The notes beneath the pieces were generated by a model, which had not been told where the DNA came from, ran no database searches, and saw only the letters and a list, made by a program, of their open reading frames with translations. Shown in pieces: positions 26,637 through 36,999 of a stretch of 64,000 nucleotides of DNA. Each line of letters begins with the position of its first letter. Position 1 is the first letter of the stretch. Origin of the DNA: Jonesiaceae bacterium BS-20 (GTDB lineage: Bacteria; Actinomycetota; Actinomycetes; Actinomycetales; Cellulomonadaceae); the NCBI GenBank assembly GCA_039995105.1, contig CP146203.1, positions 2,108,001 to 2,172,000 of the forward strand, given 5' to 3'. The position numbers and the translations under genes are program-made.

Positions 26637-26783
26637 TCAGTGACGGGTTCCAACACTACGGAACGCGTACGTTACAAAGAAGGCAGCGGTCAGGATCGAA
26701 AACGTAACAACGCCAAATCCAATTGGGCTAATTGCGAGTTCGTTTACTACCTCGCTGGCCTCACCGATAATCTGTGCAGACAC
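26637..26783 (-). CDS. 48-residue single-pass membrane protein upstream of nadD
   Basis: GTG 26783 follows AAAGGA at six bases. The product is [20 protein letters not shown], then [20 protein letters not shown] and FRSVGTRH. One membrane helix fills the second half, ending in the AFRSVG motif. Small proteins with this build and a TWAFR/TYAFR-like end are found directly upstream of nadD in many Micrococcales, which supports it as a real gene. The function is unknown. It is cotranscribed with nadD (29-base gap). Confidence 0.75.
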   Translation of the reverse strand: MSAQIIGEASEVVNELAISPIGFGVVTFSILTAAFFVTYAFRSVGTRH

Positions 26784-26809
26784 TTTGGTCCTTTCATCAA
26801 AAGTGGTGT

Positions 26810-26839
26810 CCGTCCGCGCACATCATGGAGCGCGGACGG
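26810..26839. terminator. Hairpin between proA and the nadD operon
   Basis: A perfect 10-bp stem CCGTCCGCGC (26810-26819) with GCGCGGACGG (26830-26839), 145 bases after the proA stop. The tail on the minus side is only moderately T-rich. Just upstream, CACGTG occurs twice (about 26910-26937), perhaps part of the nadD operon promoter. Confidence 0.5.
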
Positions 26840-26983
26840 GTGTTATCAAAAAAGTAATGAGTAAAGTCTCTCACGGCCCAGTCCATCTAAGAGACCTTTG
26901 AGTTCTCAAACACGTGTGATTCACACAAATCTCACGTGCTAGTGCGGGGGCTCTGCGGTGCCAAACAAGCCAGATATGTGCGC

Positions 26984-28273
26984 TTAACCGCGTACGTGAC
27001 CGTCCCCGTGCACAATCCACTTGGTGGTGGTGAGCTCGGGCAGTCCCATTGGGCCGCGTGCGTGCAGCTTCTGAGTCGAGATACCGATCTCGGCACCCAA
27101 CCCAAACTGGCCACCGTCGGTGAACCGGGTCGAGGCATTGACCATGATCGCGGCCGAGTCAATCTCAGCGGTAAACCGCTCGGACGCCGCATAGGACTTG
27201 GTCACGATTGACTCGGTGTGCCCGGAAGACCAGGTCTGAATGTGGTTAATGGCTGCATCGATCGAATCGACTACGTCAACCGCGAGGTCGAGGGAGAGGT
27301 ATTCCGCTGCCCAGTCCTCATCCGTAGCGATCTGATATGCAACGCCCTCGGGCACAAACTCCGCCGCAGCTTGAGATACGTGCAGGGTCACGTTCTGCGC
27401 GGCAAGGGCAGCGTAGATCGCTGGCAGCACTGCTGGCGCAGCCGCGCGGTGAACCAAGAGAGTCTCCGCCGCGTTACACACACCAACGCGTTGGGTCTTG
27501 GAGTTCATAACAATGTCCAAGGCAGGGTCAAGCTCGGCTGACTCGTCAAGGTATACGTGGCAAATACCGGTTCCGGTTTCAATAACCGGAACGCTGGCCT
27601 CGCGCACAACCGTCTGAATCAGGTCTGCACCACCGCGTGGCACCAGCACGTCAACGAGGCCACGGGCCTGCATGAGCGCAACTCCACCCGGGCGCCCAAA
27701 CGCATCGATCGATTGCACAAGATCGCGGGGCAGTCCTACCGAGTCCAACGACTTTGCTAGGACCTCAACGATAACCTCGTTGGAACTCGCAGCCGCGCTA
27801 CCACCGCGCAGAATAACCGCATTACCGCTCTTAAGCGCCAACCCGGCAGCATCTACGGTCACGTTTGGACGTGCCTCATAGATCATCCCAACCACACCCA
27901 TGGGTACGCGCACCTGGTGCAAACGCAACCCATTGGGAAGGCGAGATCCTCGAATGACCTCACCCACCGGGTCCGGCAGGGCAGCGACTTCACGTAAGGC
28001 ATCGGCAATGTCGGCAATGCGTTCTTCATTAAGCCCAAGCCGGTCAAGGAGGCCCTCGGACGTGCCGTTGGCGCGTCCCCGCTCAACGTCTTTCGCGTTG
28101 GCTGCAATAATTTCCGGGGCCGCTGCAACCAAAGCGTCAGCCATATTCTCTAAGGCTGCGTCCTTGGTTGCACGCGTTGCGGTTGCTAAGGCACGCGAGG
28201 CAACTTTGGCGCGGCGAGCTCGATTTTGGACTTGATCCGTTACAGATTCGTTTGTGACAACTGAACTAGTCAT
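26984..28273 (-). CDS. proA: Gamma-glutamyl phosphate reductase
   Basis: A 429-residue aldehyde-dehydrogenase-fold enzyme. [20 protein letters not shown] is the N-terminal signature, and the catalytic cysteine lies in [17 protein letters not shown] near residue 270. The C-terminal [20 protein letters not shown] with [13 protein letters not shown] is the ProA family pattern. It reduces gamma-glutamyl phosphate to glutamate semialdehyde in proline synthesis. It lies 91 bases after proB on the same strand, the normal proBA order. Confidence 0.97.
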   Translation of the reverse strand: MTSSVVTNESVTDQVQNRARRAKVASRALATATRATKDAALENMADALVAAAPEIIAANAKDVERGRANGTSEGLLDRLGLNEERIADIADALREVAALPDPVGEVIRGSRLPNGLRLHQVRVPMGVVGMIYEARPNVTVDAAGLALKSGNAVILRGGSAAASSNEVIVEVLAKSLDSVGLPRDLVQSIDAFGRPGGVALMQARGLVDVLVPRGGADLIQTVVREASVPVIETGTGICHVYLDESAELDPALDIVMNSKTQRVGVCNAAETLLVHRAAAPAVLPAIYAALAAQNVTLHVSQAAAEFVPEGVAYQIATDEDWAAEYLSLDLAVDVVDSIDAAINHIQTWSSGHTESIVTKSYAASERFTAEIDSAAIMVNASTRFTDGGQFGLGAEIGISTQKLHARGPMGLPELTTTKWIVHGDGHVRG

Positions 28274-28364
28274 CTTTCCACTCTATGTCACAGACAAGAA
28301 TTAAGGGTTGGCGTTTCGATGGGTGAGCGCACCGCCCATAGCTGAAAACCGGGCCATCCGGCTG

Positions 28365-29657
28365 CTACTCGTTGCTTGAAACCGTCTGATTTGCCGCAGC
28401 CTCTTGCGCTGTGGCTTGTTTCAACCGAGCAGCTTTAGCCCGCGCCTTCTTGTTAGCCTTTGACTTGACCCCATTTTTGGGGGTAATGCTGGGGTCCTTA
28501 CGCACTGGACGCGTGTGTAGAACCAGATCATCACGGTGGACCAAAGCCCGGTCATAACCATTACCGTGGGAATCTCGTAATTCCGCGGTGGAATGACCAA
28601 TCAATTCTGGGATTTCACCGGCATTGAACCCGGCCAGGCCACGCCCAATGACTTTGCCATCTTGGCTCACAAGGTCGACGGGGTCACCCTTACTGAACTT
28701 ACCGTCCACACCCGTAACCCCAGCAGGCAAAAGCGAGGCTTCTCCGGCCAAAACCGCACGCACGGCGCCGTCATCTAACACCACTCTGCCTGCGCTAGTA
28801 GCCGCATAGGCCAGCCACAACCGTTTGCGGCTCATCCGGTTACCCGTGGCCATAAAGAACGTCCCAACTTCACGTCCCAAAAGTGCGTCACGCACATTTG
28901 CGGCCAACGTCAAGATCACCGGGATCCCAGAAGCTGAAGCGATCCGCACGGACTCGAGTTTGGTCACCATTCCGCCGGTTCCCACCGAGCTCCCCTTGCT
29001 TGTCACCTCAACGTTTGCAATCTGGCCAAAGTTGCTAACCGCTCCAATACGTTTGGTTCCCGCACGCGTGGGCGGGCCGTCATACAGCCCATCGACATCG
29101 GTCAGCAAAATCATTGCGTCGGCCCGCACAATGTGCGCCACCAAAGCCGCTAGCCGGTCGTTATCACCAAACCGGATTTCTTCGGTTGCTACCGCATCAT
29201 TCTCATTAATAATGGGGATGACCCCGAGGTCTAATAGCTGGTCCAATGACCGCTGGGCATTACGGTAGTGCCCGTTGCGCTTAGTGTCATCAGCGGTCAG
29301 CAAGATCTGGCCTACCTGCAGATCATGGACGGCAAAAGCCGCGGTGTACCGGGCTATCAGCAGGCCTTGCCCCACCGAGGCAGCCGCCTGAGCGGTTGCC
29401 AGGTCTTTGGGGCGTGTGGTCAGCCCAAGTGGTGCCAACCCGGCGGCAACCGCACCAGACGTTACTAACACCACCTGATGTCCTTGGGAGATGCGCTCGG
29501 CTACCACCTCAACCAAGGCGGTCAGGTTCTCAACAGAGAGCCTGCCATCTGGTCCGGTCAGTGAAGATGAGCCTATCTTGATGACAATCCGCTCTGCGGA
29601 TGCCACTTCACCTCGCAGGGCTTGGATTTTTTGACTCGACAAAATCTCGGTGGTCAT
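28365..29657 (-). CDS. proB: Glutamate 5-kinase
   Basis: A 430-residue protein with an amino-acid kinase domain (IVIKIGSSSLTG, VLVTSGAVAAGLAPLGL, IINENDAVATEEIRFGDND, SVGTGGMVTKLESVRIA) and a C-terminal PUA domain (VVLDDGAVRAVLAG through SKGDPVDLVSQDGKVIGRGL). About 45 residues of lysine/alanine-rich tail follow, longer than in most ProB. It catalyses the first step of proline synthesis and is normally inhibited by proline. The second of two adjacent ATGs (29657) is better spaced from GGAG. It is 37 bases downstream of obgE. Confidence 0.96.
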   Translation of the reverse strand: MTTEILSSQKIQALRGEVASAERIVIKIGSSSLTGPDGRLSVENLTALVEVVAERISQGHQVVLVTSGAVAAGLAPLGLTTRPKDLATAQAAASVGQGLLIARYTAAFAVHDLQVGQILLTADDTKRNGHYRNAQRSLDQLLDLGVIPIINENDAVATEEIRFGDNDRLAALVAHIVRADAMILLTDVDGLYDGPPTRAGTKRIGAVSNFGQIANVEVTSKGSSVGTGGMVTKLESVRIASASGIPVILTLAANVRDALLGREVGTFFMATGNRMSRKRLWLAYAATSAGRVVLDDGAVRAVLAGEASLLPAGVTGVDGKFSKGDPVDLVSQDGKVIGRGLAGFNAGEIPELIGHSTAELRDSHGNGYDRALVHRDDLVLHTRPVRKDPSITPKNGVKSKANKKARAKAARLKQATAQEAAANQTVSSNE

Positions 29658-29693
29658 CATAACTCCGTAGCGTCCTTTGGGACTCAGTTTTGT

Positions 29694-31232
29694 TTAGTTA
29701 TCCGTGCTGTTGTGCTGCTTTGGGTCGGTCCAAATTCCAGCTTCGCGTTCCATCCACAGCTCCTCACGGGCAGCTGTCTTGGCGTCCATCCGGTCCTTGT
29801 GTTCCTGGCGCTTCTGCGCACGGCTTGGACGGGTGCTCTCATACAGCCGCTGGTCTGTTCCGCGTGGACCACTGAGGAGCTCGGCTCCGGTGCTCAACGT
29901 TGGCTCCCAGTCGAACACAACCGCGTTCTCATCCGAGCCAATGCGTACCTCGTCGCCAGCAACCGCACCGACTCGGAACAGTTCTTCTTCAATACCAACC
30001 GCGGCAAAGCGGTCGGCCAAGTAACCAACGGCCTCATCGTTGTTGAAGTCCGTTTGCTTGACCCAGCGCTCAGGCTTACCACCAAGGACCGCGTAGTATT
30101 CACCGCTGTGATCAGAGATGTGCGTGACCGTGAAGTCCGGGCCCTCTACCTTGCGGGTAGGACGGATAACCACGCGTTGGCGGTCAGAATCAGGGTTCTT
30201 AGCGCGGACCACAGAAACGTACTTGGCTAGCGCAAATGAGAGTTCCTTGAGTCCCTCATGGGATACCGCGGATACTTCATAGGTACGCAAACCACGCTTC
30301 TCAATTGCGGGCTTCACAAAGTCAGCCAGCTCGCGTCCGTCTGGAATATCGATCTTGTTCAGGACCACAAGTTGTGGGCGCTCGTTGAGTGGAACCCGCG
30401 AGCCTTCCAGACCTAACTCGTCTGAGTAGGCGTTGAGCTCCTTCTCAATGAGGGTGAGGTCAGTTATTGGGTCGCGGTCCGGCTCAAGGGTTGCGCAATC
30501 AAGCACGTGCACGATTACCGCACAGCGCTCAATGTGGCGCAAGAACTCGAGACCAAGGCCCTTACCCTCGCTTGCACCGGGAATCAGACCCGGTACGTCC
30601 GCAATGGTGTACCGCTCATCCCCGGCCTGAACCACACCGAGGTTTGGGACCAGGGTAGTGAACGGGTAATCGGCGATCTTTGGGCGTGCGGCTGACATGG
30701 CCGCAATCAGCGAGGATTTACCCGCACTTGGGAAACCGACGAGGGCCACATCCGCAATGGACTTGACCTCAAGAACAATAGTTGCCTCGTCGCCGGGCTC
30801 ACCCAGCAACGCAAAACCAGGGGCCTTGCGCTTCGGGGACGCCAACGCGGCGTTACCAAGGCCACCGCGACCACCTAGGGCAGCAACGTACTCGGCGCCA
30901 TCGCCCACGAGGTCAGCGAGGATATTACCGGCCCGGTCTTTGACAACGGTGCCGTCTGGGACGGTCAAGATCATGTCCTGGCCGTTAGCACCCTCACGGT
31001 CGTCACCGGCACCGGGGGTGCCATTAGGAGCGCTGCGGTGCGGAGAGTGGTGGTATTCCAACAGTGTGGTGGCCTGGGAGTCAACTCGCAGGATCACCGA
31101 TCCACCGTTACCGCCGTCGGCGCCGTCCGGGCCGCCTAGGGGCTTAAACTTTTCCCGCCGAATAGAGGCGCAACCATGCCCGCCGTTACCACCTTGGACG
31201 TGGAGCACCACCCGGTCAACGAACGAAGCCAT
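29694..31232 (-). CDS. obgE: GTPase Obg/CgtA
   Basis: A 512-residue protein with all three Obg parts: the glycine-rich Obg fold (residues 1-160, with [18 protein letters not shown]), the G domain ([56 protein letters not shown]) and a C-terminal OCT domain (about 350-430), then a charged tail. It binds the 50S subunit and links ribosome assembly to growth and stress. ATG 31232 gives the family start [15 protein letters not shown]. It follows rplU-rpmA, the classical order. Confidence 0.97.
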   Translation of the reverse strand: MASFVDRVVLHVQGGNGGHGCASIRREKFKPLGGPDGADGGNGGSVILRVDSQATTLLEYHHSPHRSAPNGTPGAGDDREGANGQDMILTVPDGTVVKDRAGNILADLVGDGAEYVAALGGRGGLGNAALASPKRKAPGFALLGEPGDEATIVLEVKSIADVALVGFPSAGKSSLIAAMSAARPKIADYPFTTLVPNLGVVQAGDERYTIADVPGLIPGASEGKGLGLEFLRHIERCAVIVHVLDCATLEPDRDPITDLTLIEKELNAYSDELGLEGSRVPLNERPQLVVLNKIDIPDGRELADFVKPAIEKRGLRTYEVSAVSHEGLKELSFALAKYVSVVRAKNPDSDRQRVVIRPTRKVEGPDFTVTHISDHSGEYYAVLGGKPERWVKQTDFNNDEAVGYLADRFAAVGIEEELFRVGAVAGDEVRIGSDENAVVFDWEPTLSTGAELLSGPRGTDQRLYESTRPSRAQKRQEHKDRMDAKTAAREELWMEREAGIWTDPKQHNSTDN

Positions 31233-31298
31233 GATCATTCCAATCGTAAAGCTAAAGAATTTTGCTCTACAGCCTAGTGTGCTGTAAAGCGAAAGAGA

Positions 31299-31318
31299 GG
31301 CACACCCTTAGGTGTGCC
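31299..31318 (-). terminator. Hairpin terminator after rpmA
   Basis: GGCACACC (31299-31306) pairs with GGTGTGCC (31311-31318) around a 4-base loop. On the minus strand it is followed by TCTCTTTCGCTTT. It lies 29 bases after the rpmA stop and before obgE, so it may reduce read-through into obgE. Confidence 0.75.
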
Positions 31319-31346
31319 CCTCCTCAACAAATTAGAAGCCTGAAAC

Positions 31347-31604
31347 TCAGACTGCCACGTCGACAATGTTAACAACCTTGCGGCCGCGGCGAGTGCCGAA
31401 CTCAACTGCTCCGGCGGTTAGCGCGAAGAGGGTGTCATCCTTGCCAATTCCCACGTTCTCACCTGGGTGGAACTTGGTACCACGCTGGCGGATGATGATC
31501 TCCCCAGCTTTAACAACCTGACCACCAAAACGCTTCACACCAAGGCGCTGTGCGTTAGAGTCGCGGCCGTTGCGAGTGGAACTCGCACCTTTTTTCGTTG
31601 CCAT
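31347..31604 (-). CDS. rpmA: 50S ribosomal protein L27
   Basis: An 85-residue protein with the L27 N-terminus [20 protein letters not shown], then [20 protein letters not shown] and [21 protein letters not shown]27 reaches toward the peptidyl-transferase centre. There is no cleaved N-terminal extension of the Firmicutes type. It is 65 bases downstream of rplU. Confidence 0.98.
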   Translation of the reverse strand: MATKKGASSTRNGRDSNAQRLGVKRFGGQVVKAGEIIIRQRGTKFHPGENVGIGKDDTLFALTAGAVEFGTRRGRKVVNIVDVAV

Positions 31605-31669
31605 GACAGAACCTGTCTTTCCTAAGTTTTAAAAGGTCAAGAATACTTCTTGGCAGAAGTATTACCAGA

Positions 31670-31990
31670 TCAGTTAATGCCTGTAACCTTGATGCGGGTC
31701 AACTGCTGACGGTGACCAATACGCTTGCGGTATCCAGTCTTGTTTTTGTACTTAACAATTGTGATCTTTGGACCCTTCTCGTCGCGAAGGATCTCAGCGG
31801 TAACCTTAACCTTTGCAAGCGCTGCTGCATCGGTGGTCACCTTCTCTCCGTCAACGAGAAGAATCGCAGGAAGTTCAACGGACGCGCCAGCGTCGCCGGA
31901 AAGACGGTCGACGACGACGACGTCGCCAACGGAAACCTTCTCCTGGCGGCCACCAGCCTTGACGATCGCGTACACCACGTTGCTGCTCAT
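31670..31990 (-). CDS. rplU: 50S ribosomal protein L21
   Basis: A 106-residue protein: [20 protein letters not shown], then [20 protein letters not shown] and [20 protein letters not shown], the classical L21 signature at the C-terminus. ATG 31990 gives the normal length; a TTG-started upstream extension has no conserved sequence. It is the first gene of rplU-rpmA. Confidence 0.98.
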   Translation of the reverse strand: MSSNVVYAIVKAGGRQEKVSVGDVVVVDRLSGDAGASVELPAILLVDGEKVTTDAAALAKVKVTAEILRDEKGPKITIVKYKNKTGYRKRIGHRQQLTRIKVTGIN

Positions 31991-32345
31991 CTCTCTTAGT
32001 TCTTGGGCGCGCACTCTACTGACGGTTGTCAGGAGAACACTGGGCGGCACATAAATGTGCCGACGATCAAGATTACGGAATCTTAATCGCAGGGTCAAAT
32101 GGAAACCGGTCTAGAAGCGGATTCACACTCGATCAATCCTGCGATCTAGATCATGGTCGATAGTTTTTGCCTTGAAATGCTGGCATAACTCACGGTTAAA
32201 ACTGATCTGTTACGACAGGGTCTCGTGCAAAATGACCATTCTCAATCCTAATGGTAAAACACTTGCAAGGCGAATGAGATCCATGTGATTAGCGTCCCGT
32301 TTTTTGACCCCTGATTCGGGACGCTTCTAAGTAACCTCGTTCAGT
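31991..32345. promoter_or_regulatory. Promoter region of rplU-rpmA, with a hairpin at its far end
   Basis: This 355-base stretch holds no gene. It must contain the rplU promoter (minus strand); no -35/-10 pair is convincing enough to name. A hairpin AGCGTCCCG (32291-32299) with CGGGACGCT (32317-32325) lies just after the stop of the upstream acetyltransferase gene and is its probable terminator. Confidence 0.5.
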
Positions 32346-32975
32346 CTAATGCAACTCCCAGGTGCTGCGAGCCACCCCCATGACAACAGCATCATAAAAC
32401 CGTGCGCCCACCACCCGTGCGTTGGCGTATCTTGCCACCTCCGTGAACCCCAGTTTCCTGCCCAGCGCGAGCATGGCCTGGTTGCCTGACCACGTTGTAT
32501 AGTCCACATGAGGCCAGGTGGTAGCGCCAAATAGATAGTCGGTCCACAGCCTCAGGGCAGCTTGGCCTCGCCCCTTACCACGCAGGCTTGGGTCGAAAAT
32601 TTGTATTCCAGTTCTCCCCCACTGCGCAAAATCGGATTCCAAATACCAGGAAACGGTTCCTATGAGTTGATCCGAATCACTATCGGCGATGACCGCCCGG
32701 GTAACCGGCAGGTCCTTACGGACTCCAGAACCGGTTAAGGGCCAGTCCCAACCATCATGGTCTTGAACCGCCCGCGCCACCCGGGTAACAGCGGCGTCGA
32801 TCTGGTGTTGTTCCAGATCCGGCAGATAGGGGGCATCCCAGCGATGCCAGTCCTGATTGGGCCCCAGCCAGAACCGGTAGGGAGCCAAGTCCTCTTGGCG
32901 CCATAACCGAATCCGGACCCCTGCTTGTGCCAGTGGCAGAAGCAGGGGTCCGGATGATGTTTCAGGCTGTGTCAT
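32346..32975 (-). CDS. GNAT family N-acetyltransferase
   Basis: A 209-residue protein of the RimJ/RimL-like GNAT group: VRIRLWRQEDLAPYRFWLGP at the start, DQLIGTVSWYLE, the acetyl-CoA loop SLRGKGRGQAALRLWTDYLF (Q/RxxGxG/A variant) and WSGNQAMLALGRKLGFTEVA. It probably acetylates an amine on a small molecule or a protein N-terminus. It sits alone between rne and the rplU promoter. Confidence 0.85.
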   Translation of the reverse strand: MTQPETSSGPLLLPLAQAGVRIRLWRQEDLAPYRFWLGPNQDWHRWDAPYLPDLEQHQIDAAVTRVARAVQDHDGWDWPLTGSGVRKDLPVTRAVIADSDSDQLIGTVSWYLESDFAQWGRTGIQIFDPSLRGKGRGQAALRLWTDYLFGATTWPHVDYTTWSGNQAMLALGRKLGFTEVARYANARVVGARFYDAVVMGVARSTWELH

Positions 32976-33015
32976 GCACGCAATCCTAATACGGCCGCGG
33001 CACGGTTGGCTGAGG

Positions 33016-36000
33016 TTAGCCTATTGCGTTGCCCTCAGTACCGCCCTTGGCACCAGATTCTGGACTGATCCCGGCCGTCGGAGCCGCAGCTGCGGTAGCA
33101 GCGGCGTCAGCCACGACATCAGAAAGTACAGATTCCTTTGGCGCCTTGGTCTTAGCGGCAGACTTTGCCCGAGTGGTCTTGGCCTTTGGCTCAGCCTTGG
33201 CCTTAACTGCGGCATCAGCCTTCGCTGCTGCTTTGGCCTTCGGTTCAGACTTGGTGCTCGCTTTGGCCTTCGGTTCCGTCTTGGCCTTTGGCTCAGCCTT
33301 GGTACCGGACTGCGCTTTAGTACCGGTTGCTGCTTTAGCACCTGACTTGGCCTTGGCAGCCTGCTTGGTCTTTGGCTCAGCCTTGGTTGCAGCACCCGTT
33401 TGCGCTTCATCCGCGGATTCGGTTACGGCCACCACGGGCGTGGTGACTGCAGCCTCTGCCGTGGCCGCCGGAATAACCATGATGCCTACGGGAGCCTTGC
33501 CCTCGGAGCCATCAACCTTGGCGCTCGTCTTGCCACCACCGGTGGCCCGGCGAGAACGTCCCTTACGGGCCGGCTTTGCTGGGGCCGAGTCGGCTGACTC
33601 GCTCGCTTCTGGGGCATCGAAAAGCGTTTCAGCGTGAACGGACTCGCTCGCTGCCTCTGCGCTGGTGTCCCTGCGTTGCACAACGCCGGTTTTTACAACA
33701 CCGGCAACGACCTCTTCCGGTACCGAGCCGTTTCCGGCAGGCTCGGAAGCGGCTTGACCAAACGCGGCCTGAGCCGGTTCAGGAACCACCGGTGACTTCT
33801 GAGCGGAATCAGTCTTTGCACTCTTGCCGTTGTCAGCTTCGCCCGAATCCTGCTTGCTCGAGCCCTCTTCATGTGAACTCACAGCAGCCGCAGCAATCGT
33901 TGCCAGTGTGGCCTTTACCGACTCACGGGACTGGGTGTCACCGTCAAGCTGGGCTACAGCATCCGAATCGGTTGCTGAGGAGGCTGATTCCTTCTGGTTC
34001 CGCTTGCGCTTGGAACGCTTGGACTCGTTGTGGTCCTGAGCCGGCGCGTTCTGGGCACCCTGAGCTCCCTGACGCTCGTTTGGCTCTTCATGCACAATGA
34101 AGCCCCGCCCGTTGCAGTGCTCACAGGTAGTTGAGAACGCCTCAACCAAGCCCTGACCAACCCGCTTACGGGTCATCTGGACCAGGCCAAGGGAGGTTAC
34201 CTCGGCAACCTGGTGCTTGGTCCGGTCGCGACCCAAGCACTCCACCAGCCGGCGCAGCACAAGGTCACGGTTGGATTCAAGGACCATGTCAATAAAGTCA
34301 ATGACAATGATGCCGCCGATGTCGCGCAGTCGCAGCTGGCGCACAATCTCCTCAGCGGACTCAAGGTTATTGCGGGTCACGGTTTCTTCAAGGGTTCCGC
34401 CAGCACCGGTGAACTTACCGGTGTTGACGTCAATAACCGTCATGGCCTCGGTGCGGTCAATGACTAGGGAGCCACCCGAGGGCAACCAAACCTTACGGTC
34501 CATCCCCTTGGCTAATTGCTCGTCCACGCGGGCCTGAGCAAAGATGTCCTTCTCAGAAACCCAGTGGGTGACGCGGTCAGCCAGGTCAGGGGCAAGCTCT
34601 TGAACGTAGCTGGAAATCTCCGTCCACGCATTGTTGCCCTGTACCTGAAGCGAGGTGAAGTCATCATTGAAGATGTCACGGACCACGCGAATAGCCAGGT
34701 CTGGCTCACCCTGCAAAAGCGAAGGAGCCGAAGCCGTCTTGGCCTTCTTCTCGATGTTCTGCCACTGCGTTTGCAGGCGCGCAACATCGGACTTCAACTC
34801 TTCTTCCGAGGCCCCCTCAGCCGCGGTACGCACAATGACGCCCGCACCTTCTGGAACAATCTCCTTCAGGATTCGCTTGAGGCGGGCACGCTCGGTGTCC
34901 GGGAGCTTCCGAGAAATTCCGGTCATGCCGCCGCCCGGCACGTAGACCAAGTAGCGTCCGGCCAGCGTGACCTGCGAAGTCAAACGAGCACCCTTGTGTC
35001 CGATTGGATCCTTGGTGACCTGCACCAGAACCTGATCACCGGACTTCAAAGCCTCTTCAATTCGGCGCGGCTGACCATCAAGACCTGCCGCGTCCCAGTT
35101 GACCTCACCTGCGTAGAGGACCGCGTTACGGCCCTTACCTACGTCAATGAATGCCGCTTCCATGGATGGCAGCACGTTTTGTACGCGGCCTAGGTACACG
35201 TTGCCGGCCATTGATGCCTGCTGCTGCTGGGAGACATAGTGCTCAACCAGAACGCCATCTTCAAGCACGGCAATCTGGGTGCGGCCATCACGCTCACGCA
35301 CAATCATGGACCGCTCAACGCTTTCGCGGCGAGCTAGGAACTCGGCCTCGGTGATGATGGTACGGCGACGGCCAGCATCGCGTCCTTCACGGCGGCGCTG
35401 ACGCTTAGCTTCAAGACGCGTGGAGCCCTTCAGTGGCGTTACTTCGTCACTTGACGTGCTGCGGGAGCGCGTACGGGTTGATCCGGTCTGCTCGTCTTCA
35501 CCGGTGCGGGTGCCACGGCGGCGACGACGACGGCGACGGCTTGAGGAGTATTCCTCGTCGCTGTCCCCGTTGTCTTGGTCATCGGAGTCGTCCGAGTCAT
35601 TTGGCTCCTCGGCATCCGCAGACGCGGTCACCTCAGAGTCGGCTGCCTGAGTGGTGTCACCGGAATCATCTGATTCCTCGTTGTCACCGTTGTCGGTTGA
35701 GTGGCGGTTACCGCGGCCACGTCCGCCACGGCGGCGGCGACGGCGCGGGGTCGCGTCCGAGTCATTATCTGAGTCGTTGTCTGAGGAGTCAGTTGACTCG
35801 TCTTCTGAGGTTTCCTGCGCGCTCGATTCGTCCTGCGCGGAAACGCCCGAGTCAGTCTGGTCTGGGGCGGCTACTGCCGCGTCCACGGACTCTTCTTGCT
35901 CGACGCTGTCCTGCGGTGTGTCTTCCTCGGTTACTGCCTCATCCTTGACCCGGGAGTGACGGTTGTTGTCACGTCCGCGGCCGCGCTGGTTGGAACGTTC

Positions 36001-36999
36001 AGTGCGCTCGGTACGCTGTGTGCGTGGGGCCTCGGTTACGGTTTCTTCCTCGGCAACGATCGGGGCAGCAACCGGGGCTGCTGGCACAACCGCCGCGCTG
36101 AGGTCCGGGGCCTGGAACAGCAGTGCAGTTGTGGCCAACCGCGGCTTTTGCGGAGTTTGCGCTGGCGAACGGTCGTTCGCTGAGGCACGCGGATCCAAGA
36201 ACACTTGGTTGGCGCGCCCCCGTCCCCGACGGCGTGGTTCAGTGGTTTTTTCAGGCGCAACAGTCTTTTCTTGCGCCGAGTCGCTTTCCGATGCCGCACT
36301 TGCGGTCTCTTGGGCGGGTACGTCAGCGGTTTGGGTCGCTGCCTTCTTGTCAGTGCCTCGCGACGACTTAGCGTTACGCTGCGGGCTGCGGCTACGGCCG
36401 GCCTTGGCTACCTGCGCCTCGTGCTCCTGCGCGACCTCGTCAAGGTTAATGACAAGATCTACCGCTGATGGTGCGGCGGGAGCCTCGGGGGCCTTCGCAC
36501 TGGTTTGCGGAGCGGCAACCTTCTTGCCGGTCAGCGCCGCAACTTCTGCAAAGACGTCAAGGTCTGCAAGTGGCTGTTTGACACCGCGGCCTGCGCGGGT
36601 GTTCTTCTTTGGTGCGTTCTTTGGCTCGGGTAGATCTAGAACCGGAAGCTTCTTTTCAACCGGCGCTTGGTCCTTGGCCACACTGCTTTCCTGCGGTGCA
36701 GTTGAAGTCTCTACTGCCCCGGTTGTTTTTGGGGCACCTGCCGCGGTGGTCGCTCGCCGGGACCGGCGTGGTGCGGGTTGTCCGGCTGGCGCTGCCTGTT
36801 CGGCAGTCTCTACGGCTTGCAGCGTAGCGGCTGTGGTAGTTACCGGCTCGGCGGTTAGGAAGGTTACGGGCTTAATGGTTGGCGCTGCGGCCACCCGGGT
36901 CACTCGGCGCCGCGGGGTTTTTCCCGCCGGCGCTGATGACGAAGCTGCGGTGGAATCAGTTGTTGCTGAATCCTGCTGCGATTCGTTACTAGGCGTCAC
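33016..36999 (-). CDS. rne: Ribonuclease E/G with long low-complexity arms
   Basis: A 1327-residue protein. The catalytic core is at about residues 550-965: RSMIVRERDGRTQIAVLEDG, an S1-like RNA-binding part (NVYLGRVQNVLPSMEAAFID), the magnesium-binding aspartates in VIDVNTGKF and IIVIDFIDM, and the zinc-link cysteines in TTCEHCNGRGF. The first 550 residues are low complexity with RRRRRGGRGRG and RRRRRRRRGTRTG blocks and acidic DSDNDSDND runs. The last 360 end in a lysine/alanine/proline repeat (EPKAKA units), like histone H1 tails. Such arms are known in actinobacterial RNase E as RNA-binding or degradosome scaffolds. GTG 36999 follows GGAG at eight bases. Confidence 0.95.
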   Translation of the reverse strand: MTPSNESQQDSATTDSTAASSSAPAGKTPRRRVTRVAAAPTIKPVTFLTAEPVTTTAATLQAVETAEQAAPAGQPAPRRSRRATTAAGAPKTTGAVETSTAPQESSVAKDQAPVEKKLPVLDLPEPKNAPKKNTRAGRGVKQPLADLDVFAEVAALTGKKVAAPQTSAKAPEAPAAPSAVDLVINLDEVAQEHEAQVAKAGRSRSPQRNAKSSRGTDKKAATQTADVPAQETASAASESDSAQEKTVAPEKTTEPRRRGRGRANQVFLDPRASANDRSPAQTPQKPRLATTALLFQAPDLSAAVVPAAPVAAPIVAEEETVTEAPRTQRTERTERSNQRGRGRDNNRHSRVKDEAVTEEDTPQDSVEQEESVDAAVAAPDQTDSGVSAQDESSAQETSEDESTDSSDNDSDNDSDATPRRRRRRGGRGRGNRHSTDNGDNEESDDSGDTTQAADSEVTASADAEEPNDSDDSDDQDNGDSDEEYSSSRRRRRRRRGTRTGEDEQTGSTRTRSRSTSSDEVTPLKGSTRLEAKRQRRREGRDAGRRRTIITEAEFLARRESVERSMIVRERDGRTQIAVLEDGVLVEHYVSQQQQASMAGNVYLGRVQNVLPSMEAAFIDVGKGRNAVLYAGEVNWDAAGLDGQPRRIEEALKSGDQVLVQVTKDPIGHKGARLTSQVTLAGRYLVYVPGGGMTGISRKLPDTERARLKRILKEIVPEGAGVIVRTAAEGASEEELKSDVARLQTQWQNIEKKAKTASAPSLLQGEPDLAIRVVRDIFNDDFTSLQVQGNNAWTEISSYVQELAPDLADRVTHWVSEKDIFAQARVDEQLAKGMDRKVWLPSGGSLVIDRTEAMTVIDVNTGKFTGAGGTLEETVTRNNLESAEEIVRQLRLRDIGGIIVIDFIDMVLESNRDLVLRRLVECLGRDRTKHQVAEVTSLGLVQMTRKRVGQGLVEAFSTTCEHCNGRGFIVHEEPNERQGAQGAQNAPAQDHNESKRSKRKRNQKESASSATDSDAVAQLDGDTQSRESVKATLATIAAAAVSSHEEGSSKQDSGEADNGKSAKTDSAQKSPVVPEPAQAAFGQAASEPAGNGSVPEEVVAGVVKTGVVQRRDTSAEAASESVHAETLFDAPEASESADSAPAKPARKGRSRRATGGGKTSAKVDGSEGKAPVGIMVIPAATAEAAVTTPVVAVTESADEAQTGAATKAEPKTKQAAKAKSGAKAATGTKAQSGTKAEPKAKTEPKAKASTKSEPKAKAAAKADAAVKAKAEPKAKTTRAKSAAKTKAPKESVLSDVVADAAATAAAAPTAGISPESGAKGGTEGNAIG

